The notes under the pieces are model-generated. The model saw nothing but the letters and a program-made list of their open reading frames with translations, was not told the DNA's origin and searched no databases. Source: Tetracentron sinense (lineage: Eukaryota > Streptophyta > Magnoliopsida > Trochodendrales > Trochodendraceae). Taken from it: DNA of 64,000 nt. The stretch lies in assembly GCA_015143295.1 (NCBI GenBank), contig CM026560.1:2978501-3042500 (forward strand), written 5' to 3'. Below, one piece after another: positions 44,756 through 57,605 of the stretch. Every line of letters begins with the position of its first letter. The first letter of the stretch is position 1. The translations under genes were made by a program, and so were the position numbers.

Positions 44756-44925
44756 TTTTTTTTTTTTTTTGGCTTGGTCCTAATCATTTATCTAATTAGG
44801 TTAGGGGTTAGGAGTTCGCAGGGTTAGCACTCATGGTGGGCGTCAACAGGCACACCAAGATTCGAACACGAGTCACACCTCGCCACTGGGACAAGCCCAT
44901 GGTGTGTCATTTTGTGATTTTTGAC
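44756..44925 (-). mobile_element. tRNA-derived SINE, minus strand
   Basis: On the minus strand an A-box-like GTCCCAGTGGCGAGG (around 44880-44895) is followed by a B-box-like GTGTTCGAATCTT (44857-44869) at the usual spacing, then a tRNA-unrelated body and an A15 tail (T-run 44756-44770 on the plus strand). This is the architecture of plant Pol III SINEs. The target duplication was not resolved. Confidence 0.6.
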
Positions 44926-45068
44926 TAGGCCTAGCGTGAGGCCAGCCCGTTTGCAAAAAGTTTCTTGGTCTGGTCCATCCAAGAAAGAGGCCACTGAATA
45001 TATTCCTTCCTTTATTCTCTCTTTTAGTTTTGGGTCTTCTCTGAGTTCAACTTTTGCAGAGCCACGCA

Positions 45069-45299
45069 ATGGCTCGACAGGCCATCAAACTGATCGGCCG
45101 CTCTTTGGCTTCAAAGTTTTGCGCCCAAAAACCCATCTCCTCACCTTCTCTTTCGTCTCAGTCTCGCCATTTTGCGGCTGCTCCTCCACCACCTCCGGCT
45201 GTTTTCGTCGACAAGAACACTCGGGTCATATGCCAAGGTATCACCGGCAAGAATGGTACCTTTCACACCGAACAAGCCATCGAATACGGCACCAAAATG
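45069..45299 (+). CDS. Succinyl-CoA ligase alpha exon 1
   Basis: 77 codons from the first ATG; the open frame upstream of it has no ATG. It encodes the presequence, a Pro-rich PPPPPAVF linker and the first CoA-binding strand and loop. It ends EYGTKM at a GTCTAA donor (45300), which is a weak match beyond GT. Confidence 0.92.
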
Positions 45300-48200
45300 G
45301 TCTAATTTCTTCCTTCTTTCTCATTGTTTTTCTTGGGTTTTATTGAATCTTTGCCATCATAAATATATATATCATAGTGATGAATTTCAATTTTCCTTTT
45401 CTGGATCTGGAAGTTTGTTTAAATCTCTTATTAGTAGTTCGATCTATTGATCATGTTACTGCACTAGAATTAGTGATATGTGCACGTTTGGTTAGTTTTC
45501 GTGTTTTTTTTATAAGCTTCAAATCATATGAAGATCTGGGTGTGGCTTTTTTCTTATTCCCCAGTCAATTTCTTTGTAGATTGATTGACAGGGTTTAGCC
45601 CATGGACCCAGATGGGGGCTTTTTGGATTTTTGTTTCCCTCCTTGAGTTATTGGGATGGAAGGATTGAGATTGGAAAATGGGCAGTCTCATCCTTGGTTT
45701 ACGGTTTTAGTTGATGGACTTGGGGAGCTTCTCAGCTGGAAATAAAATATTTCCTTATTTTATCCATTTCAGCTAGTTGATGTTAACAGTGGTAGCTGCA
45801 GTCAATTTCCCTATTGGTTTATTAATTTGCCTCCTTTTCTTGGGTCTTGAATTATTGTGAAGAAATATATTAAGGGTCTGTTCTTTTGTTGAGACTTGTA
45901 AAGCTTGGAACTTTGCACTTTGTCATGATAGTTGTTAGGAAATTTGAGTCACTTTGTCAAGGTTTCTAACAAAATAAACTCTTACCATCATGGGATTTCA
46001 AGTCTTCTCATTTTTTTTTATGAGATTTGAAATCATATATTTTGCTACGTTTGAAGTCTCATGGGAATTGCAACCCAAGAGATGAGAAGCACATAACATC
46101 TAGTTCTCAAAAGGAAATGCATATTGTCAAATGACAAAGCTTGCAAAGTGCCGGACTTTATAAGTCTCAACAAAAGAACGGACCGTAATAGGAAAAGAGA
46201 ATGGGTAAATGCATTTCTAATTAATGAAATCTAATATATACAGTCCTTTTCTAATGATAAGTCACAAATTTCAAAAAATTAAAATTTTGGAGAAATGTGG
46301 AATTTTCCATTGAAACTGTAGGAAATGATAACGCAAACATAAATGCATACTTGGGGATAAAAAATGCTAAAAGTAAAAAGTACACAAGCAATGCATTGGA
46401 AATGGAGTAAAGACTTGATGTCGTGTCCCAAAATCCTCCATAGGAGAATTGAGAACTTTGGCACGTGACTTAATCCATTTAATGAGCTTTAAAGACATAC
46501 CAAAATCTGAACTTAAAAATTTCTTTAATGAAATAACAATTAATACCTCAACTGAACATCAATTAAAATTTGTAATTAAACTGAACATACATAATCTGAA
46601 TCATTCTCGCGATTCTCAACTCTTTAATTAACCACATCAAATCTAAATATCCCAAATTAAAACTAAAACATAATAAACTAATTACAATCTCTCTGAAATT
46701 TAAACAATTTCTAATAAACTAAAATAATAGTAAAACCATCCATCGAAATCCCGTTCATCTTCGGGATGATCACCTGCAAGATCTTCCTTACGTATTCCTC
46801 TTCAACTCAAGGCTTCTGGGCACAATTATCAAATCTCGAACCTACCAACAATAAAAGTTATCGGCTGAGTAACAAGTTACTCCTTGTATATAACAATCCA
46901 TAGTAAATAATATCATAACGATAACATGCATACAAGTAACAATTTAATTACAATTCACATACATAAATCAAAGTGCGAAAACATCTTTTCTTTTCAATTA
47001 TTTCATATGCTCAGTTGTACTTATCTTACTTGTCTTATTACTTGACTTGTCTTTCTTGTTCTACTTTTCTTGACTTGTCTTTTTTTTCTGACTTGTCTTT
47101 CTTTTTCGTGAATAAATCAAACAATATGCACCGTGCTATAACTTAAAATATCTCTACCCCCTATATTGGGTAGAGATTAATATATACCCTACTTACCGAT
47201 GTACCACATGGTTTACACATTATCCGGTTTATACGGCTTGTTTGCACATTATCTGGTGCATACGACTTGTTTACACATTATCCGATGTATACGGCTTGTC
47301 TGCACATTATCCGGTGTATACGGCTTGTCTTGCCTTGATCTTAGGCTTGTTGGTACTCAGACAATGCAAAACTCAATCATACATTTATCGCTTTCGTGTG
47401 TACTTGTATAATACTTGTAATCTTGCTTTTTATACTTGTACATATTCATTATTTTGAGTGAGTGCACGGTAATATACCATTGGTTAAATTATACCTAAGA
47501 CTATCAGTCAAGGGCCATAGAAAATCACATTATAACGTCCCATTCCACTATATTAACCAGACCTAGGCAAGCAAGATTCTCATCAAAGGTTCTTTTACCC
47601 AACAATATATCACGTATAACAACATAAAAATAAACACACCACAACATTCATTTTCCAATAATTTAACAGACTTTAATCACAATTTATTTTTAATATGCAT
47701 GATTCACAATCTAATTTAAATATGAAGACTCCCTTTTTAATCGAGATCAATATCATAAGTACATCACATAATTTTTCAATCATAATTCTCATAGATTATA
47801 TCCACAAAACACACTAACATGTAATCCTAATCTCACAAAGAATCTACATCCATCATTCAATTATTTCATACATTCCATTCAACTCCATAAATTCATCAAT
47901 TTCTCAATTCTTAATCCATACATACACCACAAATTTCATTCCCTTTCCCCTTGTTGATATACATAATAAAAATCATAAAGAGAACATCTCTAAAAATCAT
48001 GAAAATCTTTCATAAGGGATATACATAATATAACATGCTTTGATCTTATTTCTTACTTTGAAATCTATACATTTTCTTCTTATTTACATCAATGATTATC
48101 ATATTGATAGAAATGAAATCCATATTTACGTTATTTATGAAGACATTGCATGAGGGGTCTCTTGGCTGGGCTCATATAGTCAGGCAGTCGGATTTTCTCC

Positions 48201-51200
48201 GAGCCCTCATGGTTTTTGATTATGGAGAGAAGCAGTGCTTCAGATCCACTGACCTAAGTATTGCGAATGTGATCCCACTTTGAAGAGTATTTCAAAGTCT
48301 TACGGTTTGAAGGTACCTAGTGATGGGGGTTGGAGCCCATTTTCTCAAGAAGACCATGGTTTTATCTGAAAGAGGAGGTCGAGTTCGGAGGTTTGCAGTA
48401 GCTGTTGAATCGAATAGAAGAGGAGGTCGAGTTCGGAGGTTTGCAGTAGAGGCTAAGTCGTTTGTTTTGGAGAAGGTAAACACAAAGGAAGGATGGATGC
48501 TGAAAATAACGGAGAAGATCAAATGAGGAGCTTGGAGTTCCATGTGGATGCCTGCAGAAGCCATTCAGTGGATGGAAAGAATGGTGAACGATTGCTTGGA
48601 GGGGTGAGGTTATATGTTCAGGAGATTCCGCGGACATGGGATCACTATTTTAGGAGAAAAGAGAGCTAATGTAAGGGGTGATTTTTTGATGTTTCAGACC
48701 TTTTTGGAAGCTGGTAAGGGAGGCCGTTTGTTTATTCCTCGTGGTGATCGCAGTTTGGGCTGGAAGGCTCTTGTGGAGGCTTTAATGTGCTTTAATCCAT
48801 GTCTCCGGAATTCTGATCCAGCTGTTCATACTCGCCTAGAGTCTCCAAGTCCATTGACAGGCCTGCGCAGTCATGTGGAGCAGGTTGATGGAATTAAAGG
48901 CATTGTTGTGGATTTGGATGCTGGAGTTTTTCGGCACTGGGCTGCGGCTATGGTTTGCTCTCTTGTTAGTTCTTCTGAACCAGTGGGTGCGTCAGCAAGA
49001 TGGGAGGAGGTGGTGCAGTTGTTGGAAAAGTTGCTCCCCGGAGGAGGGCAAGATATCCCTCTTTCCCTGCGAATCAGATCGAGCTATATTTCATCCAAAG
49101 CGGGAGGCGTCGATTTTTCGCATTTGTAATAATAAAAGCTTTTATTTGGGGAGTAGCTTAGTGGTGGGTTTTCATAGATGGTGGCCGGAATCCAACGCCA
49201 TCTCTTATTCCGGTTTGATAGGATCTCGATGGATCGCCTTGAAGGGCATCCCATTTCACTTGTGGGTGCCATCTGTATTCTCACAGATTGGGCAGATTTG
49301 TGGAGGCTTGGTAGCTATTCATCCTGATACGGAGAGATGTGTAGATCTTTCTATGGCAAAGATTCGGGTTCGTGGCGACGTGAGATCAATTCCGCGTTTC
49401 ATTCCCTTGTCTTTCCATTCAATTTCGTATCCAGTTGAGGTTTTGATCTGGAAGGGTGAGATCTGCAGCGTCTGCTTGGCCTCGCCGAAGTCATTAGGCG
49501 GCCGGCATCATGTCGGCAAGGAAGGGACGAGCGGCTGTGGTGGTGTACGGGGAGAGGTAGACCCGTTAGCAGCTTTTCCAAAAAGCTCTGTGCATTACTT
49601 TCCCGAAGTAGTTAGGGCGGTACCCCTTTCCTCGAATGCACTGCAGCAAGGGGTGCATAACGGGATGCCTAGCTCTGGTGAGGTAGACCCAGGGGGTTTC
49701 GTGCACGACAAGGCTATACCTGCCAAACCCACCCTTTCAGAGCTTCGTATGCATCGTCTTTCACCTGCAGGTTTGAATAAGCCACAGGCAGACTCAATTT
49801 TCAAAATTCAAAATACTAAGCTTAAGGGGAGGATGATGTGGCGCAATCAGAGGAGGAGTGCCAGGAGGAAGCGAATTCGGGTGGAGAGAAGTGGTGTCAG
49901 GGGAGTAGGTGGTGAGGAGTTCCCAAGTGCGGAAGTCGATGGGAGTGTTGCAGGGGTCGGGGAAGAAGACGAAGGGGTTTTTAGGGAGGATCTCTTGGGG
50001 ATTAATCTCAGCCGCTCTAGATTGGGTAAGCTTATCTGCTGGGGCCCGGGTGGAGCAGGCGGCCCTTAAGCATGGGCTTAAATCAGTGATCGTCAGGGAG
50101 TTGGGCCCAGATTCGGGGGAGCCCAATAAGTTAGTGGTGGCCCAGAAGACGGATGTAAGCCCGAGTAGAATTACTAAGGTTTCAGCCCATGGGTTCAGGG
50201 ACCCGGATCATTTCGGGTCAGCCCAAGTTCTTATGTCACCGGTTGGCCAGGTTACTCATTCTGTTTCTTCGAAGGATTTATCAGACGGGATAGGGTTAGC
50301 AGCTCCCGATTTTGGACATTCGGTCGATCGTCTTGATTCGCAAGCAGGAAGCCGGCAGAGGACGGAGTGCAGGGTGGGGATATCGTCCGAAGGTAAGCTC
50401 ATAAACAACCAGCAATGTTCAGCGGAAGCAGCCCGACGTAGTGGGTTTGGATCAGAGGACATTCAGTCAGGCAGTTCTCTCGAGAGGTATCGGCGGAGTT
50501 CTTTCCGCCAGGGCTTACTGCCTCTACCTTTAGATTTGGGGCACGGGGTTGGACGCAAGCCTACCCAGCGGAAGGAGCATGGGGTCATGTCAGCTTGGGG
50601 AAACAGGTGCTATAGGAAGGTTTATTGCCGGAGAATAAGGAGTACGGGAAGGGACTCAAGTGGAGTGGGGAGTCTTAGTGATCACTGTAGTCCTGGTTTC
50701 ATATCACCAGGGAGCAATCCCAACTTCCTTCTCCACAGAGCCGATTTAGAGTCTTCAAAAGAGGATCGCATTGCCAGGGGGAGTTTTCATCTTCTGCGTA
50801 GAAGCAGCAGCGACGAATCCTTGGAGTCTAATTCTGCGACTCAGTTTAAGCTTAAATCCAAAGACCCCAACTTAGATGAGAAGGGCAGCGAAGGGCAAGT
50901 GTGGGCAGTAGGGGAGGATCAGTCAGGGCAGGATGAGGTAGAGCAGTCGGTGGGGTTCACAACCGAGACTGAATTGTCCCAGTCGGTTTCAGTGGTAAGG
51001 GCCACGAAGGAGAAGGATTTGGCAGCACCAACAGAGGGAGGTGACTCCCTGGAAGAGTGGGAAAATCTAGTTTCTGATTCGGAGAATTCTCAAGAGGGTT
51101 CGAGCGATGAGGAAGGGGTAAGGAGAATGCATCTAACGGAATCAGACGGAGAAGAGGTCCAAGGTGTAGATTTGGAGAAGAATGGCACCAGTTCTAATGG

Positions 51201-54200
51201 ATTGGAGGTCGAGGTAGGAGGCTGGTCGAGAAGGGAGATTTTGGCATCAGTGGATAAATCTGTGGAGGTCAGTAAGTTGTTGGGGTTGCAGTTCGCAGGA
51301 GGGGAGGATGGTGCGAGAGCATTTTTCGCAGATCTGGAATTTAGGGAGGAGAGCGGGGCGGAAGGGCAGGGAGGAAGGGGGGTGGAGGTTTGAAGTTGGA
51401 AAGGGCAGGAGTTAGTTGGGGGTTGGGGCTTATGGTTTTAGATGAAGATAATGTCATGGAATGTTAGGGGGTTGGGAAGGGGGGATAAGAGGGTGGAGGT
51501 GAGGGGTTTGTTGCGGAAGGTCAAGCCAGGAAACCAAATTGAGGGAGATGGATGATCTGATGATTTTCGAGCTATGGGATAACAGAAATGTGGATTGGGT
51601 GTTTGTGGCTTCGATGGGGGCATCAGGTGGGCAATTGGTGATGTGGGACCGCTTGGTTTTTGAGAAGGTGGAGGTTTTCTCGGGGGAGTTTTCGCTTTCC
51701 ATTCAATTTAGGGGGGTGGAGGTAGAATTTGAGTGGCTTTTCACCTCGGTGTATGGGCCGAATATGAGAGTATTAAGATCAAATTTTTGGTCTGAATTAG
51801 AAGGAATTTCGGCTAGAGGGCATCTTCCTTGGTGCGTGGTTGGAGATTTCAATGTGATTAGATTTCCCGGGGATAAGAAGGGAGGGACCTCCAGACAAAT
51901 TACCTCTAGTATGAGGGCCTTTTCAGACTTTATTAATAGGCATGAGCTTGTAGATCCTCCTTTGAAAGGTGCATTCTATACTTGGAATGATAAAAGGAGG
52001 CCTCCGATTCTGTGTCGATTAGATCGGGCTCTCTATTCGGTGGATTGGGCAGACAAATTTCCTAACATTATTCAAGAGGCGCTGACATATGGTGGATCAG
52101 ATCATAGACCGATTTTGTTGAGGGAGGTCTTGGATCAGGGGAAGCGCAGACCTTTTAAATTTGAGAATATGTGGCTTCAGGCGGAGGGCTTTAAGGAGTT
52201 GGTCAAAGATTGGTGGGAAGCTATGCATTTTGAGGGCCATGCGGGGTACGTGTTCATGAAGAAACTTAAAGAGCTAAAAGGTAAACTTCAAGAGTGGAAT
52301 CTTAATTGTTTTGGCAGGGTGGATAAGAGGTTGAGGGAGATTGAATCTCGGCTTAAGGAGTTGGAAAAAAAGGAGGAAAGGGAGGGCCTGGGAAGGGTGG
52401 AAGAGGAGGAACGGCTGGAGTTATCTGGGCATCTTCTTTCTTTGCGAAGAGTAGAAGAGATTTCTTGGAAACAGAAGGCCAAAGTTCAGTGGTTGAAGGC
52501 TGGGGATAGAAACACCAAATTTTTTCACGCGTGTGCCAAGGTTAGAAACCACGTGAATCTCATTACTAGCTTGAAGGTGGAGAATGAGATTATAGAGGGT
52601 GAAGAGGAGATTGGGCGGGAAGTAATTAGATATTTTCAGAGGCGGTTTTCGGAGGATAGGAGGGAGCGGCCGCAAATTCCGGGTCTGAGAGTGGACCAAA
52701 TCTCTAGGGAGGAGGCGGTAGCGTTGGAGAGAAAGTTTGAGGAAGAGGAGGTGCGCAAGGCGATCAATAAAATGGGGAAGGACAAAGCGCCAGGGCCAGA
52801 TGGTTTCAATATGGGTTTCTTTAGTGGGTGTTGGGAAGTGGTGAAAGTAGATTTGATGAGGGTGTTTGATGAATTCCATGAGAGAGGAAGATGGAACAAG
52901 GAGGCAGGAGCGACATTCATATCTCTAATCCCAAAGGCTAAGGGAGCGGAGGAATTAAAAGATTTCAGACCCATTAGTTTGGTGACTAGCTTGTACAAAA
53001 TTGTAGCGAAAGTGCTTGCGGATAGATTGAAGAGGGTAGTCGGGAAGGTGGTGGGGGCTTTCCAAGGTGCCTTTGTAGAGGAAAGACAACTGGTTGATGG
53101 TGTCATGATTGCAGCTGAGTGTATCGACTCTAGAATTAGGCAGGGGGCAGGTGGCCTGGTTTGCCAAGTAGACATGGAAAAGGCCTATGATCATGTGGAT
53201 TGGGGGTTTTTGGAAGAAATGATGAAGAAGATGGGGTTCGGGGAGAGATGGATTAAGTGGATGAAGGGGTGTGTGTCGTCGACTTATTTCTCTGTGCTAG
53301 TGAATGGCTGCCCGCATGGTTTCTTTCTTAGTTCTAGAGGTTTGAGACATGGTTGCCCCTTATCCCCTTTTCTGTTCATTATGGTGGCGGAAGCATTTAG
53401 TCAACTTCTGTTAAAGGCAGAAAATTTGGAGATGATTAAGGGGTTTCAGGTGGGTCCGGAGGGACCTTTTATTTCTCATCTCCAGTATGCAGATGATACC
53501 ATTCTATTTCTGGAAGCGGATGGAGATCAGGTGGCTAAGGTGAGGGGTATCCTTAGATGCTTTGAAGCTTTATCCGGACTGAAGATTAATTTTGCCAAGA
53601 GTAAGCTGATAGGAGTGGGGGAGGTGGAGGGGGGTTTCTTGGAAAGGAGTGCCAGAAGTTTGGGTTGCAGGTTGGTTTCATGGCCCATTAGGTATCTAGG
53701 CCTGCCTTTAGGGGCGAATCCGCGATCGTTGGCTATTTGGGACCCGGTGGTGGAGAGAGTAGAGCAGAGATTAGTAGGGTGGAAGAAAAGGTTCCTATCC
53801 CTAGGAGGGCGGATAACTTTGATCAAAAGTGTGTTGGCAAGCCTCCCAATATTCCACATGTCGTTATTCAAGATGCCTAGGGCAGTGAGCAGGAGGTTGG
53901 AGAAGCTTCAAAGGGATTTTTTATGGGGAGGTAGGGGAGATTCTAGGAAGGTGCTCCTTGTGAAATGGGATTGGGTTATGAGACCAAAAGAGTTTGGAGG
54001 TTTGGGTTTTAGAAGAATCAAATGCATGAATAAAGCTTTAATGGGAAAGTGGATTTGGCGTTTCAATACGGAAAAGGCGGCGTTGTGGAGGAGGGTCATT
54101 AAGCACAAATTCGGGGCTTGTAGGGGGGACTGGGATCCGAAGCCGGTGAGGAGGTCTTATGGGGTGGGAGTTTGGAAAGGGGTGATGACGACAATGAGCT

Positions 54201-57200
54201 CGATCCAGGATTTTTTGAAATTTAGGGTTGGGAATGAGAGTAGAGTACGCTTTTGGGAAGATGATTGGTTGGGGAATGGGGTGCTATGTAATAGGTTTCC
54301 AAATCTCTATAGATTGGTGTTGAGGAGAGAGGTGGCGGTGCAAGATTGTTATGTGGTCCAGGATGGAGAGATTAGGTGGAGTCCGCGGCTGAGGAGGGAT
54401 AACTTGGGGGTTAGAGAGTTGGATGATTGGCTGGAGCTTCAACGACTTCTTACGGAGTGCGTAATTCACCATGATGTGGAAGATAGAAGAAGATGGGAAG
54501 GGGGAGTAGGAGAGGAATTCTCAACATCCCACTGTTACTTGTTGCTTTGGAAGAGGGAAGGGGGAGAGGAGGGGAGGGAAACTAATGCTTTCAAGAAGAT
54601 TTGGTCCCTCAAGATTCCATCGAAGGTGCAGGCGTTCCTTTGGGCTGCTTCTTTAAACAAAGTGCTCACGATTGATCAATTGAGGCATAGGGGTATGGCG
54701 TTTCCCAATAGATGCATAATGTGTAAGCAGGCGGAGGAAAACGTTTCTCATCTCTTTATTCATTGCTTGCAAGCTCAGGGAGTTTGGAACCATTATTTGG
54801 GCCTTTTTGGACTGAGCTGGGCTTCGCAAGGGGACTTGGGAGAAATGATAAGGGGATGGCCAAAAGGGGTGTTCAGCAGTAAAGGGAATGAGGTTTGGAA
54901 GATGCTTCCGGCGGCGATATGTTGGGGTTTGTGGAACGAGCGGAATAGAAGAATTTTTGAAGAAAAAGAAGAGTCGTTGTCCAAACTCATTCTTAAAATA
55001 GGGTGGTTGTTATTCTCTTGGTCGTCTGTGCTTGCTGTTTTTGAAAGGGTCTTGTGGTCTGATTTTCTGTATCACTGGGACCTTGTTTTTACTGGGTGTT
55101 GTTCTTGCAACGCTTTGTATATTCTTCCCCCTCTAATAAATTGCTTTCGTTATCCATCAAAAAAAAAAATAAAAAAATCCATTGATCTTCTTATTAATCG
55201 TGTTCTTTACATAGATCTTATCATTAGCTTCATACTTTAGATTAATAGTTATAAAATTGAGAACTAGGGAAATTATTTATCTCTCTTGATTGCTTTCCTA
55301 CGATCTTACACTTGTGAATGTGCTCGATCTAAACCTTTACGCTCTTCTCCTTGCTAAACTTTTGATTTTCCCTCTTAAATCTCTCAAAAATAACTTTTCT
55401 CTCCCTTCTTCTCTAATGAGAACTCCTTGAGAAACTCTATGTTTTTCTTCCCTTTTTCTTTCTAATAAGTTTTAGAATGATAGGATACGTAAAATCCATG
55501 AATTAAGGTCCTTATATAGGCAATACCAGAGTTGGAAAGTGATTAGAATTGCTAAAAACACTATTCACGCGGTTATTATTCATCCTATTTATAGTTTTGC
55601 GCTGAACTTTGAATAATTCTATAGAAGTCAATTCTTATCGGATTAACCTGAAATTTGACCCATAGCTACCTTAGGTCATATAGAATCTACCTTAAAATTT
55701 TCATAAATTTTGGATGACGGAAAATGACCAAAATACCCCTTTTATGATAGAGACAAGTTTGCCTATTTTGACAATTTTCTTTACTTTAAACCTTAACCAT
55801 TGATCATGCACTACTTATAACCATAGTCACAAAGTCGGGGTTCGGGAATAATTCGGTAAGGGTCAAGTATGGAAAAATTCGGGAAAATATGGGAAAACTT
55901 CGAGGAAAAAACGGAGAAAAAATTTATAATTATAAAAATTAGTAACAATGCTAATTAATATATCTAACAATTTCGTGAGATAATATGCAAAAAGAGTAAT
56001 GATAATCAACAATAATAAGTTCATAACATCACTTTAACATCTAATTCATTCCATCAAGGCATTAAATTTCATTAAAACATCAATTATCATGATTAAAAAC
56101 AAGACTAAAATATGTATATTAATAAAACTATTCATTTATAATCATCAATCCTCAAAAGAGCATTAAAGTCATCAATATCTGCATAATCTTCATTCAAAAA
56201 AAAATTCAAGATTATCCGTTTTTTTTTCGTATTATTCATTTAAACTTTTTTTTTCTTCGTATTATTCGTTTTAAATGAGTTTAAAGCTATAATACGTGTT
56301 TTATTCAAAAAACGGGTTTTAAATGCTGTTTTCTACGGTAGGGTATTAATGCGTGTTTTAAACGGGTTTTTTTTTTTAAAAAACGCAGTTTTTTGTGACT
56401 ATGAGCAGGATAGCTATTGAAAAAGTCACTATAAAGAAAAACTTTCTGACTTTGTTTCACGTCTGAGCAATGATGTGCTAACAATCTAGAAATACTCGTC
56501 AAATTTATTTATTTAATTTTTTTTGTTGTATCTAGATGGAATTAATTAGTTTTGATGATTCTCGAGTTTTTTGTAAGTTCATATTAGGGGAATAGCCTCA
56601 CTTGCATGATTTAAATTCTTTTTTCTCTTAATAAAATTTCTTGTTATTCATCTAAAAAATTAAATTTTTTTTTTTTAAATGGATGCGAAGTACATCATTC
56701 TTATTGAAGCCTACACCTTATACTGTACACATGGCCCACTGAATCATGTTCTAGACTGGTCAACTGATGGGTGGCATGCCCTTGTGACAGCCTGATGTAT
56801 GCCCTTTTCTTCCAAAGTTTACTTCGTATGTTTTCCGTCCAAGTTTCTCCTATTGATTGGAAGGTTACCACCATTGGGTTTGGGTTCTGGGCTCTGTACT
56901 ATCAAAGAAGTGGCATACTACTTGAATCATATAGATTGATGGAGGGATTGTGGTAGAACACATTAGGGATGATGGGCCTCAGGTTCATAATGTTTGCCAT
57001 CATCTATAAATGTACCCTATAGGTGTTCTTTCCTCATCTCTCTCTCTCTCTTTCTATTTTAGTGTATTCTTATTATAAGCAACAGTTTGCTATGGTGCAT
57101 TTCTTCTTTAAAAGCTTTGCCTTTCCTCTCTCTTTTGCATTCGTTTATCAAAACTAGCTTTATCGGATACCATTTATTGCTTGTACATCTTTTGTCTAGA

Positions 57201-57570
57201 TTTTTCTTGGAATAGGGGTGGGAATCATTTGTGTTTTTCAGTGGAAATAATGCAAGGTTAACTCAAAATGGGGATTATTAATTTTTCTTCATTTTTGTTG
57301 AAATAGGTTGGTGGAGTGACACCGAAGAAGGGTGGAACAGAACACTTGGGACTTCCTGTTTTCAACACGGTTGCGGATGCTAAGGCCGAAACAAAGGCCA
57401 ACGCTTCGGTCATTTATGTTCCCCCACCTTTTGCTGCGACGGCTATTATGGAGGCAATGGAAGCTGAGTTGGATCTGGTTGTGTGCATCACGGAGGGAAT
57501 CCCTCAACATGACATGGTAAATGAAAATTTTATGTTAAGGCTTCTTTTTGTCAGTGCAAACATACTAGGC

Positions 57571-57605
<35 letters not shown>

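Noticed and set aside
45172..45598. Overlapping ORFs after exon 1 (45172-45450, 45377-45598)
   Set aside because: They lie in an alternative frame of exon 1 and in intron 1; no domain.
49794..50126. 110-codon minus ORF and other long antisense ORFs across the LINE (for example 52421-52879, 52636-53175)
   Set aside because: Shadows of ORF1/ORF2 coding sequence on the opposite strand, with no independent motif.
57571..57605. Repetitive Tyr-Ile ORF tail at the end of the exon 2 frame
   Set aside because: It is translation of a (TA)n microsatellite beyond the exon 2 donor.
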